Notes: generated by a model from the sequence alone, not told the origin. A stretch of DNA of 64,000 nt from Bidens hawaiensis (GCA_021521415.1 JAIQDT010000672.1:310001-374000); one strand, 5' to 3'. Positions 35,972 through 47,760 are shown, counted from the first letter of the stretch. Made by a program: numbers and translations.

Positions 35972-36061
35972 TAAATTAAGACGAAGAATATAAAAATGGA
36001 GAGTGTGTGTGTGGTGGTTTTGGTTTCTGTTACAGGATTAAGTGAGTGGATGGATGGGTAT

Positions 36062-36067
36062 CACGTG
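36062..36067. promoter_or_regulatory. G-box upstream of thioredoxin m
   Basis: A CACGTG palindrome lies about 91 bases upstream of the thioredoxin m start codon, on the divergent promoter side shared with the DUF2921 gene. G-boxes are frequent in light-regulated plastid-protein promoters (established knowledge); its use here is inference. Confidence 0.4.
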
Positions 36068-36764
36068 CTTTGCACACCTTTTGTCTACTTCTTGGGCTGG
36101 ATCATAGGTGTTTCTTCTTTAGATGTTATTGGACCACTAGTTTAGATAAAAAGGTACTGTTATTGGAACTCTACTACAAACAAATATTGTAATATAATGA
36201 TAATCTGTATATATGAATTGGTATTGCAAAATATGTAAGATGGTATGGGACAGATTAGCGAGAAGTTAGCGAAACAAACACGCCACGAATAACAAGCAGT
36301 GGACGTAAGATGCTTTAGGCAACACAATCTTTGTGTTTCATGTGTTCACTATTCTTTCATTTCAAAGTTTTGAACATACTCCTCTAGATCTTTACAATTA
36401 TTTTTTGTATCTGATCTAGTGATCTTATATAATAAGGATTTGTTGGTCAGATATCATTGTTATGCCTCGATAACGGTTATTAAAAAATGAAGTAAAATAA
36501 ACAGATTTAGAAAAGCAAGTGGTTAATGCAAAATTATAATAGTAATCAAAGCTTTGCAAGACTTTCTAATAGAATTAAATAATTAATACAACTCATTTAA
36601 ATATGTTTAATTAGTTGTATGACTATTACAGCCTCACTTCATAGGAATCATCTTAGTTTCTTGGAAGGTGGCAAGCTATACATTGACCAATGAAACTCAA
36701 ATTATTATAAATATCACATGATAATATCAACCAAGTCAACCATCAAACATCTTTGATTGCAGCC

Positions 36765-39431
36765 ATGAATCCTTCACTCTTGTTCCATATCTTTTTCATC
36801 TTCTTCACTGTCTTCACTTCAAAAGCCTTATCTTCATCTGCTTCAGTCTCCAACTATGATCACTGCAACTCTTATGCTCCTGAAGCCACTCCTACTAGTA
36901 AAATGTTCACCAGATTCCCGTTTCTCGAACCTGTAACGAGCCATTACACAGGCGGTCAAAACATTCTTGATCAAGATCCCCAATCGCAACGGTCCATACT
37001 CTTTAAAGCCACCCGTAACATATTCAGGACAAACGTTGTTGACACGTTCAAAATCCAGGCCCGGTTAAGTTTCTTTTCATCATATATGTATGATCCTGAC
37101 CCCCCTTCCAACTTCACTAATATCAAGTCCAATTATTCACGGGAGCATCCGCATACTTTGGTGTTTGATTTAGATGGGTTCTGGTCAGTGTCTACAAGTA
37201 AGCTTTGTATGGTTGGATCGGCTCATTGGTCAACAAAAGAAGGTAAACAACTTAAACTAAATGCTGTTCTTAAGCTTAAATTCACTCGGTTCATAAACTT
37301 AAATAACAGTTTAGTAAGTGGAATGCTGGAGAGTTTAGCTTCTCCTAATGATATTGACTACTTTGACCCGATTTCAATGCTGGGATTCCCTCGAGTGGCT
37401 ACGTTCAAATACAAATATACATTGGTATCTAATGAAGAGTGTGATGTAACTAAAACCATGCAAGATTCGGTAATTAGTATGAAATCTCTAGATGCGTGTT
37501 CGATTTTCATGCAAAGATTCACAACTTACAAGTTGGAGTATCCAAGTAATTGCAAGAATTGTTCTTTATTTGGTCAAGATCATATTGGTGGTGACTTGCC
37601 TGCTTTCATGTCATTGTACGGGATTCAGTGTTCTAGGGAAGATAATAAAATTCGTGTTCTGGTCGAATTTCAAGACAGAAGATTTACTCCATATGATAGA
37701 TCTTTCCAACCTGACATATCATTAATTGGAGAAGGAACATGGAATGGGATAAAAGATGAGATGTGCATTGTTGCGTGTCGTATCTTGAACCAAAGTGATC
37801 CTCTGGGCAGTGCCCGTGTTGGAGATTGCTCGGTTAGGTTGAGTTTGTGGTTCCCAGCGGTTCGGTCAATCACAAAAACGCATAACACTGAGGGTCAGAT
37901 TTGGAGCACCAATTTGAAAGATGATTTGGGGTCGTTTAAAATGGTTAAGTTTAAAAGCTTTGATCATAGCCGGGAGAATTACGGGATGAAGTATGAATAT
38001 ACACAAATGGAGAGAGTAAGACGGATTTGCCCGAAAAAGAAAAACGCAGGAAACAAGTATCAAAGGGACGGGTATCAATCAGGGTATCATAGCTTTGACA
38101 TGTATGTGAAACATAAGAACATGGTTTCGACTGGTTTTGCAGTCGCTATGTTTGTGGGAAGCCGGGGATTTAACGATTACACAATTGAGGCGGTATCCCC
38201 AGCAGCAGATATTTCAACCCCCACCTACAGCGGTCCAGTGAACATCAGCTTTGAGATCAGTTTTATGTTGAACATTAGTTCCGTTTCAAGAAGCGGGATT
38301 TCCTCACTAAATCTATCCTCTACTGATGATCATAGAGTGGAAATATCTGCAGAAGGGGTTCACGATGATGAAACGGGACAAGTTTGTATGGTTGGGTGTA
38401 GAAACTTGATAAAAAACTCTTCTTTTGATTGTGACATACTGGTGAAATTCCAATTCCCGCGAGGCAAGGAAAGTTTAATAAAGGGAAACATCGAGAGTCT
38501 ACGTGCAAAAACTGATGCTTTGTACTTCGAGAGTCTCGATATCGTTTCATTCACGCTTACGGAGACTGAAGCAAGAGAATCAATATGGAGAATGGATTTA
38601 GAAATCATCATGGTCTTGATTTCAGACACACTTATGTGTGTGTTTATAGGAAGACAGCTACTTCATTTGAAGAAGAGGCCTGAAATGGTTGATTCCATTT
38701 CGGTTTTGATGATGTGGATTCTTACTCTCGGGCATATGGTTCCTCTAGTTCTAAACTATGAGGCAACATTCTCTAGCACTAGGAATCAGCAAAATGTACT
38801 AATTAGGAATAATGGATTGCTTGAAGTGAATGAGGTGATTGTGAGGATAGTGACTATGGTGGCTTTCATTTTGCAATCCCGTCTTCTTCAGTTAACATGG
38901 ATTGCAAAAAAGAATCATTGGATTCATGAGGCACGCATGCTTTTAATCTGTTTACCTGTGTATATTATTAGCGGGTTGGTAATGTTGCTAGCAAACTGGA
39001 ACAACAATAGTTACACTATTTCAAGTCAAAGTCAACATTCTAGCTTGGGATTATTGAGGTCTTATGCTGGATTAACACTTGATTGGTTCCTATTCCCACA
39101 ACTAATACTCAATATATTCCAGATTTCAAAAGGAAATGCTTTGAGTCATACGTTTTATATAGGGACTACATTCGTGCGATCACTGCCTCATGCGTATGAT
39201 CTTTGCAGGGGTCAGAATTATATAAGTCATCAGTTTGACAGGTTATATCTTTATGCAAATCCGAGAGCAGATTTCTACTCACCTTCTTGGGATATTGTCA
39301 TTGTTTGTGGAGGCTTGGTGTTAGCAGTGATTGTTTTCTTGCAGCAATGTTTTGGTGGTCGGTTTATGTTTCCAAAGAGATTCCAGGAGCATGTCGAGTA
39401 TGAAATGGTACCTGTAACAAGCAATGAGTAA
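36765..39431 (+). CDS. DUF2921 membrane protein, intronless
   Basis: This is a plant-specific protein of 888 residues in one exon. I use the ATG at 36765 (MNPSLLFHIFF...) because the frame further upstream has no ATG. A hydrophobic signal peptide covers about residues 1-24. A long luminal or extracellular part follows, with duplicated DUF2921 modules. Each module has a FxLxGxW-like core, CMVGS/CIVAC/CMVGC motifs and several N-glycosylation sequons (NFT, NIS, NLS). At the C-terminus are about six or seven membrane helices, for example IIMVLISDTLMCVFIG, LMMWILTLGHMVPLVLN and IVIVCGGLVLAVIVF. Arabidopsis FLYING SAUCER1 has this layout plus a RING domain (from memory); no RING is visible here, as the protein ends EYEMVPVTSNE. 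Molecular function is not established. Confidence 0.88.
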   Translation: MNPSLLFHIFFIFFTVFTSKALSSSASVSNYDHCNSYAPEATPTSKMFTRFPFLEPVTSHYTGGQNILDQDPQSQRSILFKATRNIFRTNVVDTFKIQARLSFFSSYMYDPDPPSNFTNIKSNYSREHPHTLVFDLDGFWSVSTSKLCMVGSAHWSTKEGKQLKLNAVLKLKFTRFINLNNSLVSGMLESLASPNDIDYFDPISMLGFPRVATFKYKYTLVSNEECDVTKTMQDSVISMKSLDACSIFMQRFTTYKLEYPSNCKNCSLFGQDHIGGDLPAFMSLYGIQCSREDNKIRVLVEFQDRRFTPYDRSFQPDISLIGEGTWNGIKDEMCIVACRILNQSDPLGSARVGDCSVRLSLWFPAVRSITKTHNTEGQIWSTNLKDDLGSFKMVKFKSFDHSRENYGMKYEYTQMERVRRICPKKKNAGNKYQRDGYQSGYHSFDMYVKHKNMVSTGFAVAMFVGSRGFNDYTIEAVSPAADISTPTYSGPVNISFEISFMLNISSVSRSGISSLNLSSTDDHRVEISAEGVHDDETGQVCMVGCRNLIKNSSFDCDILVKFQFPRGKESLIKGNIESLRAKTDALYFESLDIVSFTLTETEARESIWRMDLEIIMVLISDTLMCVFIGRQLLHLKKRPEMVDSISVLMMWILTLGHMVPLVLNYEATFSSTRNQQNVLIRNNGLLEVNEVIVRIVTMVAFILQSRLLQLTWIAKKNHWIHEARMLLICLPVYIISGLVMLLANWNNNSYTISSQSQHSSLGLLRSYAGLTLDWFLFPQLILNIFQISKGNALSHTFYIGTTFVRSLPHAYDLCRGQNYISHQFDRLYLYANPRADFYSPSWDIVIVCGGLVLAVIVFLQQCFGGRFMFPKRFQEHVEYEMVPVTSNE

Positions 39432-40619
39432 TCTTTCTGAGGTTGTAATACGCATGATGTCATGATGTAATTGCAAATTTACATAAAACAAGAGATCTTG
39501 GTAAAATAACAGATGAGCCACACAAAAGGAAGCCAGATTCATCAACAGATAATATCAAAGTCAAAATTAGTATGTTCTTGCTTTGTCTGCCTACTTGATA
39601 ATCAATAATTCATGCACCATTCTTATCTAAAATCAACTATAGATTAAAAGCCATCACCATCTCAAGTTTAAGGACATTAGCCGTCCATGTTATATATCTG
39701 ATAATCAATTTGTAAGGGTTAAACAATCAGTTTTAAGCCCTGGCACAATGGCTGGGGCGGGTAACAGGTCAGAATAGGTTATGGTCAAAATGGGTTCGGG
39801 TCAAAATGGGCAGATTTTAAACTGGATCAGTTTGTTCCGCGTCAAAATGGATTCTGAACAACATAGGTTTGGGTCAAAACTGGTTGATTTAAAAAATTAA
39901 AAAAATGACCAAACAAAATAGTAATAATAATAATAATAATAATAAAAATAATAATAAAATAATAATAATAATAATAATCAGAAACTGTGGAGCGTGTTAT
40001 CCAGAAAATATCTCACTAAAGTTTCAGATGAAAATGGAACATTTACCATGTCGTTGAACTGCAAACTAGCAAAACATGAACTGAGCTTAATAATGTTAGC
40101 AGAAAGTCAAGATTAAAACTTTCTTAGTTAACAGGCTAACAGCAATCAAGCATCATGAATACATGCATACTAATCATTAAAACCTTCTGAGAACAACCTT
40201 AAATTTTAAAATAAAAACAGTAACAATGTTCAAAACCACCTCGACACTCTCAAAAACACACATGAGTAAGTCATTTCAATGCTGCAAACACAGCTTCATT
40301 TTTATTCCTAATTACTAAAAAAAAGTATAACTGCATCATGGCAGTACATTGACAGCCAAAAATCAAGTTATTTTGTTCAGACATTTCATCAAGCAGTTGG
40401 TATGCATAAACGTCAAAGATTGATCACATAAACTTCAAAATCACAATGCTTAATAAGTGAGAAACAAAGAATCATAACGGATTAAAGGTAACTGAAACTG
40501 ACATTAATAATTTGATCCAAGTGATCAAAGAGTAAACTAGGGTGTGATCAAAACAATTATTAGATTAATCCTGAGAAGGGGATTATAGTATTACCTGACT
40601 ACTTGAGATAAAAATGATA

Positions 40620-41260
40620 AAAAGCTATAAACCAGCGGAGCTTTATCAAGTTTTAGTCGAGTCCGAGCCTTAAATAAAATCCATTTAGCTATAAAGCCTT
40701 AGCTCGAGCCTTAACGAACCTTACACATTTGATGTTTTTAAGTTTTAATTTAACTCCTTTGGGACTTATGTGCATTAAATATCCAACTAAGCTTTGGCTC
40801 GTTTAAGGTTTATCACAAACTAGTTTGAGTCAAGTCAAACCAAGCCTAGCCTAGCCTCTTCTGTATATATATGAACTGAGCTCGAGCACAAATTAGTTAA
40901 GACAGGATTGAGAAAAAGCTCGAAACGAACTGAGATCGAGTTTGAGTTGATCCCGAGCCTCAGATAAAGTTCGTTTAGTTATCGAGCCTGAGCTCGAGCC
41001 TTGTATAGGAAGATCGTTTTGGCTTGGGGAGTCATGCATTTTTAAGTTTTGATTTAACTCTTTTGGGACTTGCATGCATTAAATATCCAGGCGAGTTTTG
41101 GCTTGTTTAAGGCGCCACACGCGAGCTCAAGCCGAGCTCTGGCTCGTTAAAGGTTCTTCTCATATTAGCTTGAGTTTGAGTCAAAAAAACATAAGCTCGA
41201 ATCAAGCCGAGTTGGCGAGTTCGATGCTCAGACTTGGCTTGTTTGCGCCCCTCGTTTTTA
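40620..41260. repeat. Two tandem copies of a roughly 305-bp CGAGCC-rich repeat
   Basis: Both copies carry a CCGAGCC element, then TTTAAGTTTT-ATTTAACTC, TTTGGGACTT, GCATTAAATATCCA and TTTTGGCT(C/T)GTTTAAGG in the same order. The first is at about 40640-40830 and the second at about 40946-41115. It probably derives from the same GAGCTCGGCTC family seen at 22297-22949. Confidence 0.65.
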
Positions 41261-41479
41261 AATGTGCCCGTTTAGACCCCCTTGAAAATAATGCGTTACC
41301 AAAAACCGCCTACGGTCTAATGTTAAAAGTCCAAATTAACCCAATTTTAATTGTTTGGGCCGGAATTGCCAGGGCTAGTTTTAAATAATGATTTTGGTTG
41401 AAGTAAATAACAATAAAACAAATTAATCAAAGTGTCTGGCGCGTTGTGTCGGACAAGTCGGTAAAATCCGTACGATAGT

Positions 41480-41980
41480 AAAATCCATACGTTGATGCGG
41501 TAAGTCGAAGAGAATTCGGTTGGTTTCGATTATATGTGTTATTATACCTGATTTAAGACAAAAAATAATAAAAATTGGGGTGGACCAACGGTGTGACGTA
41601 GACCATCAAAAACTCGATCATTCGTAAAACCCAACCGTTATCGATCCCAAACGTTGAGGCGGTGAACCTAAGCAAATTCGGCCGGTTTTTGTCATGTATT
41701 TACGGTACCGAAACTAAAAAAAATTATAAAATCAGCATTCGGTCACTTTTCGTTACGGTACTGGAAGTAAAACAAAACGCGGCGAGCCTACTCGAATTTG
41801 GTCGGCTACCGTCTCGCTCGTCACGATACCATAACTAAAACAAAATAATAAAATAGATAAAAAAAACAAAATTGACTGAATGTCAATTTTCGTTACGTTC
41901 AATACAGGTCGAAACTTAAAAAAACAAAACAAAACAAAACAAAAATCATCGGTCAACACGATGCCGCCAAGTGGCTCAAT
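41480..41980. repeat. Degenerate repeat, three copies
   Basis: The shared pattern is ACG(T)TGA(T/G)GCGG(T)...AATTCGG(T/C)(T/C)GGTTT, followed by a tract of ACTAAAA/AATAATAAAA. Copies lie near 41483, 41650 and 41775. The function is unknown; it may be derived from a transposon end. Confidence 0.4.
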
Positions 41981-42094
41981 CAGCACTTAGCGGCACCAAA
42001 CTTAATTACTTGCATAAACAATGAGAATTTCGCAAACAACAAGCTGATTATTCATGATCACTATAAAGAAGAAATGCTGAGGTTTTAAAACATG

Positions 42095-42781
42095 GGGTTA
42101 GGTTATAATAGAAAGTATAGTTTTTGTAGGAAGGATAGGAAGTAATCTTGTTCACTGATTTTTAACATGGAGGATTGAGATTAGTTTAGGGGGAAATCAA
42201 GTGTGAACATAAGGGGAAGGACATATAAGGAATAACACATTTGTTGTCTTTCTCTCTCCACATGCAAGACACATGCCAAATTCCTCTATCATTTTTAAAC
42301 GTCCATAACTTTTTTTTACTACGTTTTTATTGAAAAACAAATTCACCATAATAACGAGTGTCTTTTTATCTTTAATATGAGTACCATATTGTAATATAAA
42401 AATAAAAAAAAATTAGTGGGTTTTTTAAAATTGTGTTTTACCAAATTGTGTTTTACAAAATTGTGTTATACAATAGTATTTTTCATTGTGTTTTTTACAT
42501 TGTGTCATACAATTGTGTTTTTTATTGTGTTTTTATCATTGTGTTTTTTTCCATTGTGTTTTTCATAGTGTTTTCCGTTGTGTTTTTTCGGACTTTTCCG
42601 GCGAGGTGGTGGCGGTGGGTGACGGATGTGGTGGAGTGGTAGTGGATGTAGAAGATGAGTGAAAATGTAAGTGGGTTTTTGAAATGAATGTAAGTGAGTT
42701 TTGATATAAAAGTGTTAAGACAAAAATACCCTCCTTCCTAGCATTCTTAGAAAATTCAAACTTCTTATTTAAACTTAACCC
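42095..42781. mobile_element. MULE-like element, second copy (inverted)
   Basis: The left end GGGTTAGGTTATAATAG and the right end AAACTTAACCC are the same inverted termini as at 235-1412. The interior is the reverse complement of that copy, with the TTGTGTTTT array and GGTGGCGGTGGGTGACGG. The flanks TTAAAACATG and TTAAAGAACATG look like a target duplication with a 2-base indel. This copy lacks the internal inverted segment of the first. Confidence 0.75.
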
Positions 42782-43588
42782 TTAAAGAACATGATTTATG
42801 ATTAAAGTGACGGCAAAACAAGTTAAACAAAGTGTGGTTGCTTTCACGTTATCGGTTGCTTCCATAAATGAATAGAATTTCGTCAACGCGATAAGTTGAC
42901 TATGCATGATCAATTCTCGTCTTGTTCCCCTAAATAATCTTATAAATCCGAGATATTTTCACGACAATAAGCATATTATCAAACAACTCCACACATTCAC
43001 CAATGTATATCTATATGGAAATTATTAAATGGCTGAATGTTGAGGGCATAATTATATAAACTAAACCTTTTTTTTTTCGTTTTAAGTTTCATAACTCCTT
43101 CAACCCTAAATGGAAGTTTAACTTTGAAATTCTATATGTCTCGATTTGAAGTTCACGTTACTCTGCTTCATCGCAATCGAGCCATCAAAGCTTGGAGATT
43201 TATATTTATTGCTCTGACCGTAAAAAGATAAGTCGCGCAAGATAAAATGGAAATATCACATATGTAATTAACATATTATTTGCATACCCAAAGCATGACT
43301 CGGTAACTCAGTTAGCTTCGTTATCTACGTTAGGTATCAGGATAATGTGTAACAATTATCTTGTCTCAACATATTTGCTGATTAATATGATATTTCTCGA
43401 TGACTTTATCAAGTTCCTTTCTACACATTAATGCGTATCGTTTCGTTTCGGTCAATACAATGTAATAAACTTGAAACCCAAATAGTCGATAATTCTCATA
43501 CACCTAAAAAAAACATTAATTATTAGTGTATTTGAGTTATTGCATTCCGCGAACGTGTACTCCATGAATTTTAGTGAAAGGATTGTGA
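42782..43588. other. AT-rich intergenic stretch, nothing recognised
   Basis: I see no open reading frame with codon structure, no repeat with clear ends and no RNA gene signature. Confidence 0.4.
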
Positions 43589-43596
43589 CATCTCGT

Positions 43597-44455
43597 TAGG
43601 GCCGGCCCGTTAGAGTTACAAACTAAGGCCAGTGCTTTGGGCAGTTTGGGCCCATAATTTTTGAGGCCCCAAATTAAAAAAAATGTATATGTGATTAATA
43701 TAAAAAATCGATAGTTTGGTTCTGAAAAGAAACAAACATCTCTACTTTGTTGGTAAACTAAAACCTTTATTATAGATTAGATGGTAAGACACTGACCAGT
43801 GTTCGAACTCCATTTCGATCACTATTTTATATTTTTTGATATATTTTACTCATAAGAGAGAAACAGGTATGCGTCTTATGAATCCAAACAAGAAATCAAT
43901 ATTTTCATCTTTTCTTTTCACAATAAAGATCAACTCAATACCTTTTTTCTTGTACTTCAACTAATAATTTTTTTAGAACAAAATTTAATTCAACAATTTA
44001 AGCGTATGTTGCAGTTTCCAAAGGGCAAAACTGTTTCAAGTTTAGAAGATTAAATTATATTAATTATAATACTCATTTTCTTTAAAATAAAGATGACATG
44101 GACGTTATAATCGTAAATGTCCATGTTCAAACTGCCCAAATGTGTTTGGTGTTGTCCTTAAGATGTTTTTCATTATCCTCCAATTAACTTGTTTTCATGT
44201 TGTATTTCAACATATTCACGTTTGGTTGGTTTCTTTTAAAAACAAATCTAACATTGTCTTCTACTAACTTACATTACAAAATATATTGTCTAGAGAAATG
44301 AAACTACTTTGATATATTTTTTTAACTTATTCAGTTGATTAAATGCGAAGCAGAATGAATAAAAATTTGAAAACTACGAACTCAACCTTTTTGTAATAAA
44401 AAGGCCTCGTATTTTTTGTTCGCTTTAGGCCACCAAAATGGTTGGGCCGACCCAG
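43597..44455. mobile_element. Complete non-autonomous hAT element, 859 bp
   Basis: A perfect 8-bp target duplication CATCTCGT lies at 43589-43596 and 44456-44463. The ends are TAGGGCCGGCCC on the left and GGGCCGACCCAG on the right, inverted with a few mismatches. Just inside are GCCCATAATTTTTGAGGCCCC on one side (shown in part) and GGCCTCGTA on the other. No transposase is encoded. Confidence 0.85.
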
Positions 44456-44463
44456 CATCTCGT

Positions 44464-45080
44464 CAAATATTATGTCAACTTATAAACTTTATTAGTTAAC
44501 AATAAAATTTAATTGCTTAAAAGGTTATTAGATTATTATTATTATTATTAATATGCCAGCCACTTAGAAATAATACAATGTTGTAAAGTATTTGTTAAAC
44601 TTAAAGAAAGGGCAAGGTTTTGTTATAAGTTGGGGGAAGAAGGGTCAAGAAAAGCGCCTGAAGTGACGGGACGGTCGGCTGTTTGCAACCATGCGATTCT
44701 CGTGTAAACGAACGTAGATTGAATTTGTTGAATGTTGAATGGACCCGACCTTTGTCAACCACCATTAATTCACAAGAATTTCATATTTGTTTAATTCGTA
44801 TTGTTTTTTAAAACTGGACCAATATGGTCATGTCCATAGACTATTAAATAATTATTTATATATAGAGTTGCAAATATAGATTTAAGAATAGAAAGCAATT
44901 TATTATAAAGATACGCATGTTCACAAGGAGGATAGGCAGGTGAAGAAACACGAGGTCAACCATAGTCAAACAGGTATTGTCACAGGTACAGCCAGTCGAG
45001 AATCTTGTATCCGAGGAAGTTGCGTGATGAGATCTACAACCACAAAGATGTAAAGAAAACAAAAGTTGTACAGATACTAC
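44464..45080. other. Intergenic stretch, no gene called
   Basis: It has an ATT microsatellite near 44533 and a less AT-rich patch at 44640-44760. A short minus-strand open stretch at 44856-45062 has no recognisable domain. Confidence 0.35.
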
Positions 45081-45619
45081 TAGGGCTGTTCAATAAAATC
45101 CGAATCCATATTTGTATCCAGTATATCAGAAAATCCGAATCCGAATTATCCGAAAATTTGGATGTCCGAAATTTCGGATTCGGATTTGGATAGTGATTTT
45201 GAAAACTTTCGGATAGTTTGGATATCCGAAATATTTTTTTTATTATTAAATAATAAATATAATTAATAAATTTCGGATAATTTTTCGAATATTTTGGATA
45301 ATTTTCGGATAATTTTTTGGATATTTAAGATGCTTTTAAGATATTTCTGATACTTTTTCAGATTTTTGGGACAATTTTTGGATACTTCGGATAAATTTTT
45401 GGATATTTCGAACAATTTTTCGGATATTTCGGATATCCAAAATATTTTTAAAAGTAGTTCTTAAATTTTTTTTATAACTATTATTTTTTCGGATATTTCG
45501 GATATCCAATTCGCCATCTGGTCAGATATCCAAAATTTCGGACTCCAAGGATAGCGAACTCCACTATCCGAAAGTTTCGGATATCTGAAGTTCGGGTATC
45601 CCGACTTTGAACATCCTTA
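45081..45619. mobile_element. hAT-like MITE with TTCGGATA repeats
   Basis: The left end TAGGGCTGTTCAA pairs with the right end TTTGAACATCCTTA. The flanks GATACTAC and GGTACTAT agree at six of eight positions. The interior is dominated by TTTCGGATATCC and AATCCGAA-type short repeats that could fold on themselves. Confidence 0.65.
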
Positions 45620-45771
45620 GGTACTATCATGTTGGGGTTTTTTTCCACACATCTCTGGTACTGATAATGATCCTGACTGTACCTCCCTCTGCGCAACATC
45701 TTGGACACATCCATCTAGGTGTGCGCCTAAGGGTGTGTTCCTTCTTGGCATTTTTCCAGTTATGTCGCATT

Positions 45772-45985
45772 CGATGGCGAAGCTTAGTTAGGGCGGGGTC
45801 CCCCCCCCCCCCGGGTTTTTCGCGTAGTGGTGTAAATTTACCCGTTTTCGTCCGAAATTTTTTATGCGTAGTGTAAATTTAGGCGTTTTTGGCAAAAAAT
45901 TTGAGTCCGGCCCCCATCGTTTGTGAATTTTAGTATACATTTTGAGTCCGGCCCCCCCGGTGTCTTAGTCCAAGCTTCGCCACTG
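45772..45985. mobile_element. 214-bp MITE with 8-bp target duplication and poly-C tract
   Basis: A perfect GTCGCATT duplication lies at 45764-45771 and 45986-45993. The ends are CGATGGCGAAGCTTAG and CCAAGCTTCGCCACTG, inverted with two mismatches. Inside are a run of about 14 C residues near 45800 and repeats of GTGTAAATTTA and GAGTCCGGCCCCC. Confidence 0.8.
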
Positions 45986-45993
45986 GTCGCATT

Positions 45994-46974
45994 GGTTGTT
46001 TGTTAGGATTAGACTCGAATCCGATTTAGATCTAGGACCCTACTCTTCAGTAGGCATGTATTTTCACTTGTTACAGTTATACCATATAAGTGTATATCTC
46101 TTTAGTGGGCATGTAGGATTAAGATGAATTAAAGTATTTTCATATATTATACAGCTATACGATATAAGTATATGACGCAGGTGATATAAAATAAAATACA
46201 CAACATGAATCAAACATATTTCAACTTAAATTTGATTGTTCAGTCATATTCTAAACAAGTACTATTATAAAAAGTTAACTTAAATTCTTGATTTTCATGA
46301 AAAAATTGTTCAACTTAATCTCCATATACTAAATCAAGTCAATAAACATCTAACAAAATTAAGATCCCCAAATCAATTATGCTAAAGTATAAACTATGAA
46401 ATTATTAAAAATATTTAAAATAATGGCTTGCTACTCTAAATAATTTTACCCTGAGTTATTTTAAATATAGCATTTACATTTTAATGTTTTAACTTCAAGG
46501 ATTTTAATATAGTAAAATTGGATTGAGATAATTTCCATCTTCTTTCCGTTTTCAGTTTAGAAACTTTTTAAACTAAGATGCTGTAAGATGGTCCAAATTT
46601 ATCTACTCATTAACCAAGTATTTGAAAATATTAAAACAATTGTATGATGGATGATTAATGATATTCTTTCCTCTCATCATAAAATAACCTTTTTTGTCCG
46701 ACTAAATTTATCTATTAAATTATCATAAATTGATAACATATAATTTCACTATATTATCTATTAAATTAAATTATCATAAATTGATAAACATATCATTTCA
46801 CATATTAAATTATCAAATTTCTTTGTTGTACGTAGACAATCCTTTCACTTCACTATCATAGCGGTCAAAGCTTTGTTCCAACGACTCCTCTTTCTCTCTC
46901 TCACCCAATTCAGACTGCCCACCGTAACATTCAACTTCATCTGCCGTGTGACCAACTTTCAAACCAACTCTCTC
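45994..46974. other. AT-rich upstream region of the dynein light chain gene
   Basis: No other gene is recognised. There is a local repeat of AAATTATCATAAATTGATAA at about 46720-46800. The last 150 bases are pyrimidine-rich (CTCTTTCTCTCTCTC near 46887), as in a plant 5' UTR. Confidence 0.4.
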
Positions 46975-47269
46975 ATGGAGAACACCGGCGGAGAGTGGGC
47001 CAAGAAGCAGGTAATCAAATACCACTCCCCACCTGACCTCAAATCTCCACCCGAAGAATTAAAGCTGGCTGCAATCGCTGCCAGCCTCAACGTACGGTTG
47101 CGATCAGCCGACATGCCGTTCACGATGCAAGAGCGTGCTCTGCGTCTCACCAGATCGTTCCTCGACTCGTCTACGTCTCGGCGCCCTAATCTCACGCTTC
47201 TAGCTCGTTCCATTAAAAAGGTAATATAAAAGTAAACCGTAAGCTGTTATATTGTCTGCTTTGCTCTAC

Positions 47270-47760
47270 TTATCCTGAGTTTTGTTTTTACGTAATGAAT
47301 AGCAAAACAAAACCGTGAGTTTATCCGGATAAAGCAGACAATATAATACAGGAACTCATGGTTTTGTTTTTGCGCGGCGAATTCTTGTCAGAGGCAAAAC
47401 AAAACCTATATTGTTTGCTTTGCTCTTTACATATAGGAACTCACGGTTTTGTTTTTACGTGATGAATGGCAAAACAAAATCGTAAGTTTATCCGGACAAA
47501 GCGGACAATATGATACATGAACTCATGGTTTAACTCACGGTTTTGTTTTTACGCGATGAATGGCAAAACAAAACCATGAGTTAACCGTGAGTTTATCCAG
47601 ACAAAGCGGACAATATGACTCAAACTCACGGTTTTGTTTTGATGCGATGAATTTCTCGCCTAGGCAAAACAACTTATATTGTCCGCTCTGTCCTTCATAT
47701 CGAGCAACTCACGGTTTTGTTTTCATCTGACGGTTGGCAAAACAAAACCGTGAGGTTCTA
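47270..47760. repeat. Palindromic minisatellite filling the dynein light chain intron
   Basis: Six occurrences of GGTTTTGTTTT or a close variant (about 47277, 47359, 47444, 47539, 47628 and 47712) are followed at about 22-35 bases by GCAAAACAAAA. Each unit can thus form a hairpin with loop ACGCGATGAAT. Between them repeats a CCGGACAAAGCGGACAATAT segment. Unit length is roughly 85-95 bases. Confidence 0.8.

Larger units (their letters stand above)
39432..42094. other. Repeat-rich intergenic region downstream of the DUF2921 gene
   Basis: It contains GGGTCAAAATGGG repeats (about 39770-39870), an AAT microsatellite (about 39920-39978), a two-copy tandem repeat of about 305 bp (40620-41200) and degenerate repeats at 41480-41980. 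No gene is recognised. Confidence 0.5.

Noticed and set aside
44856..45062. 68-residue minus-strand Cys-rich open stretch
   Set aside because: No signal peptide, no conserved Cys spacing and no transcript signals.
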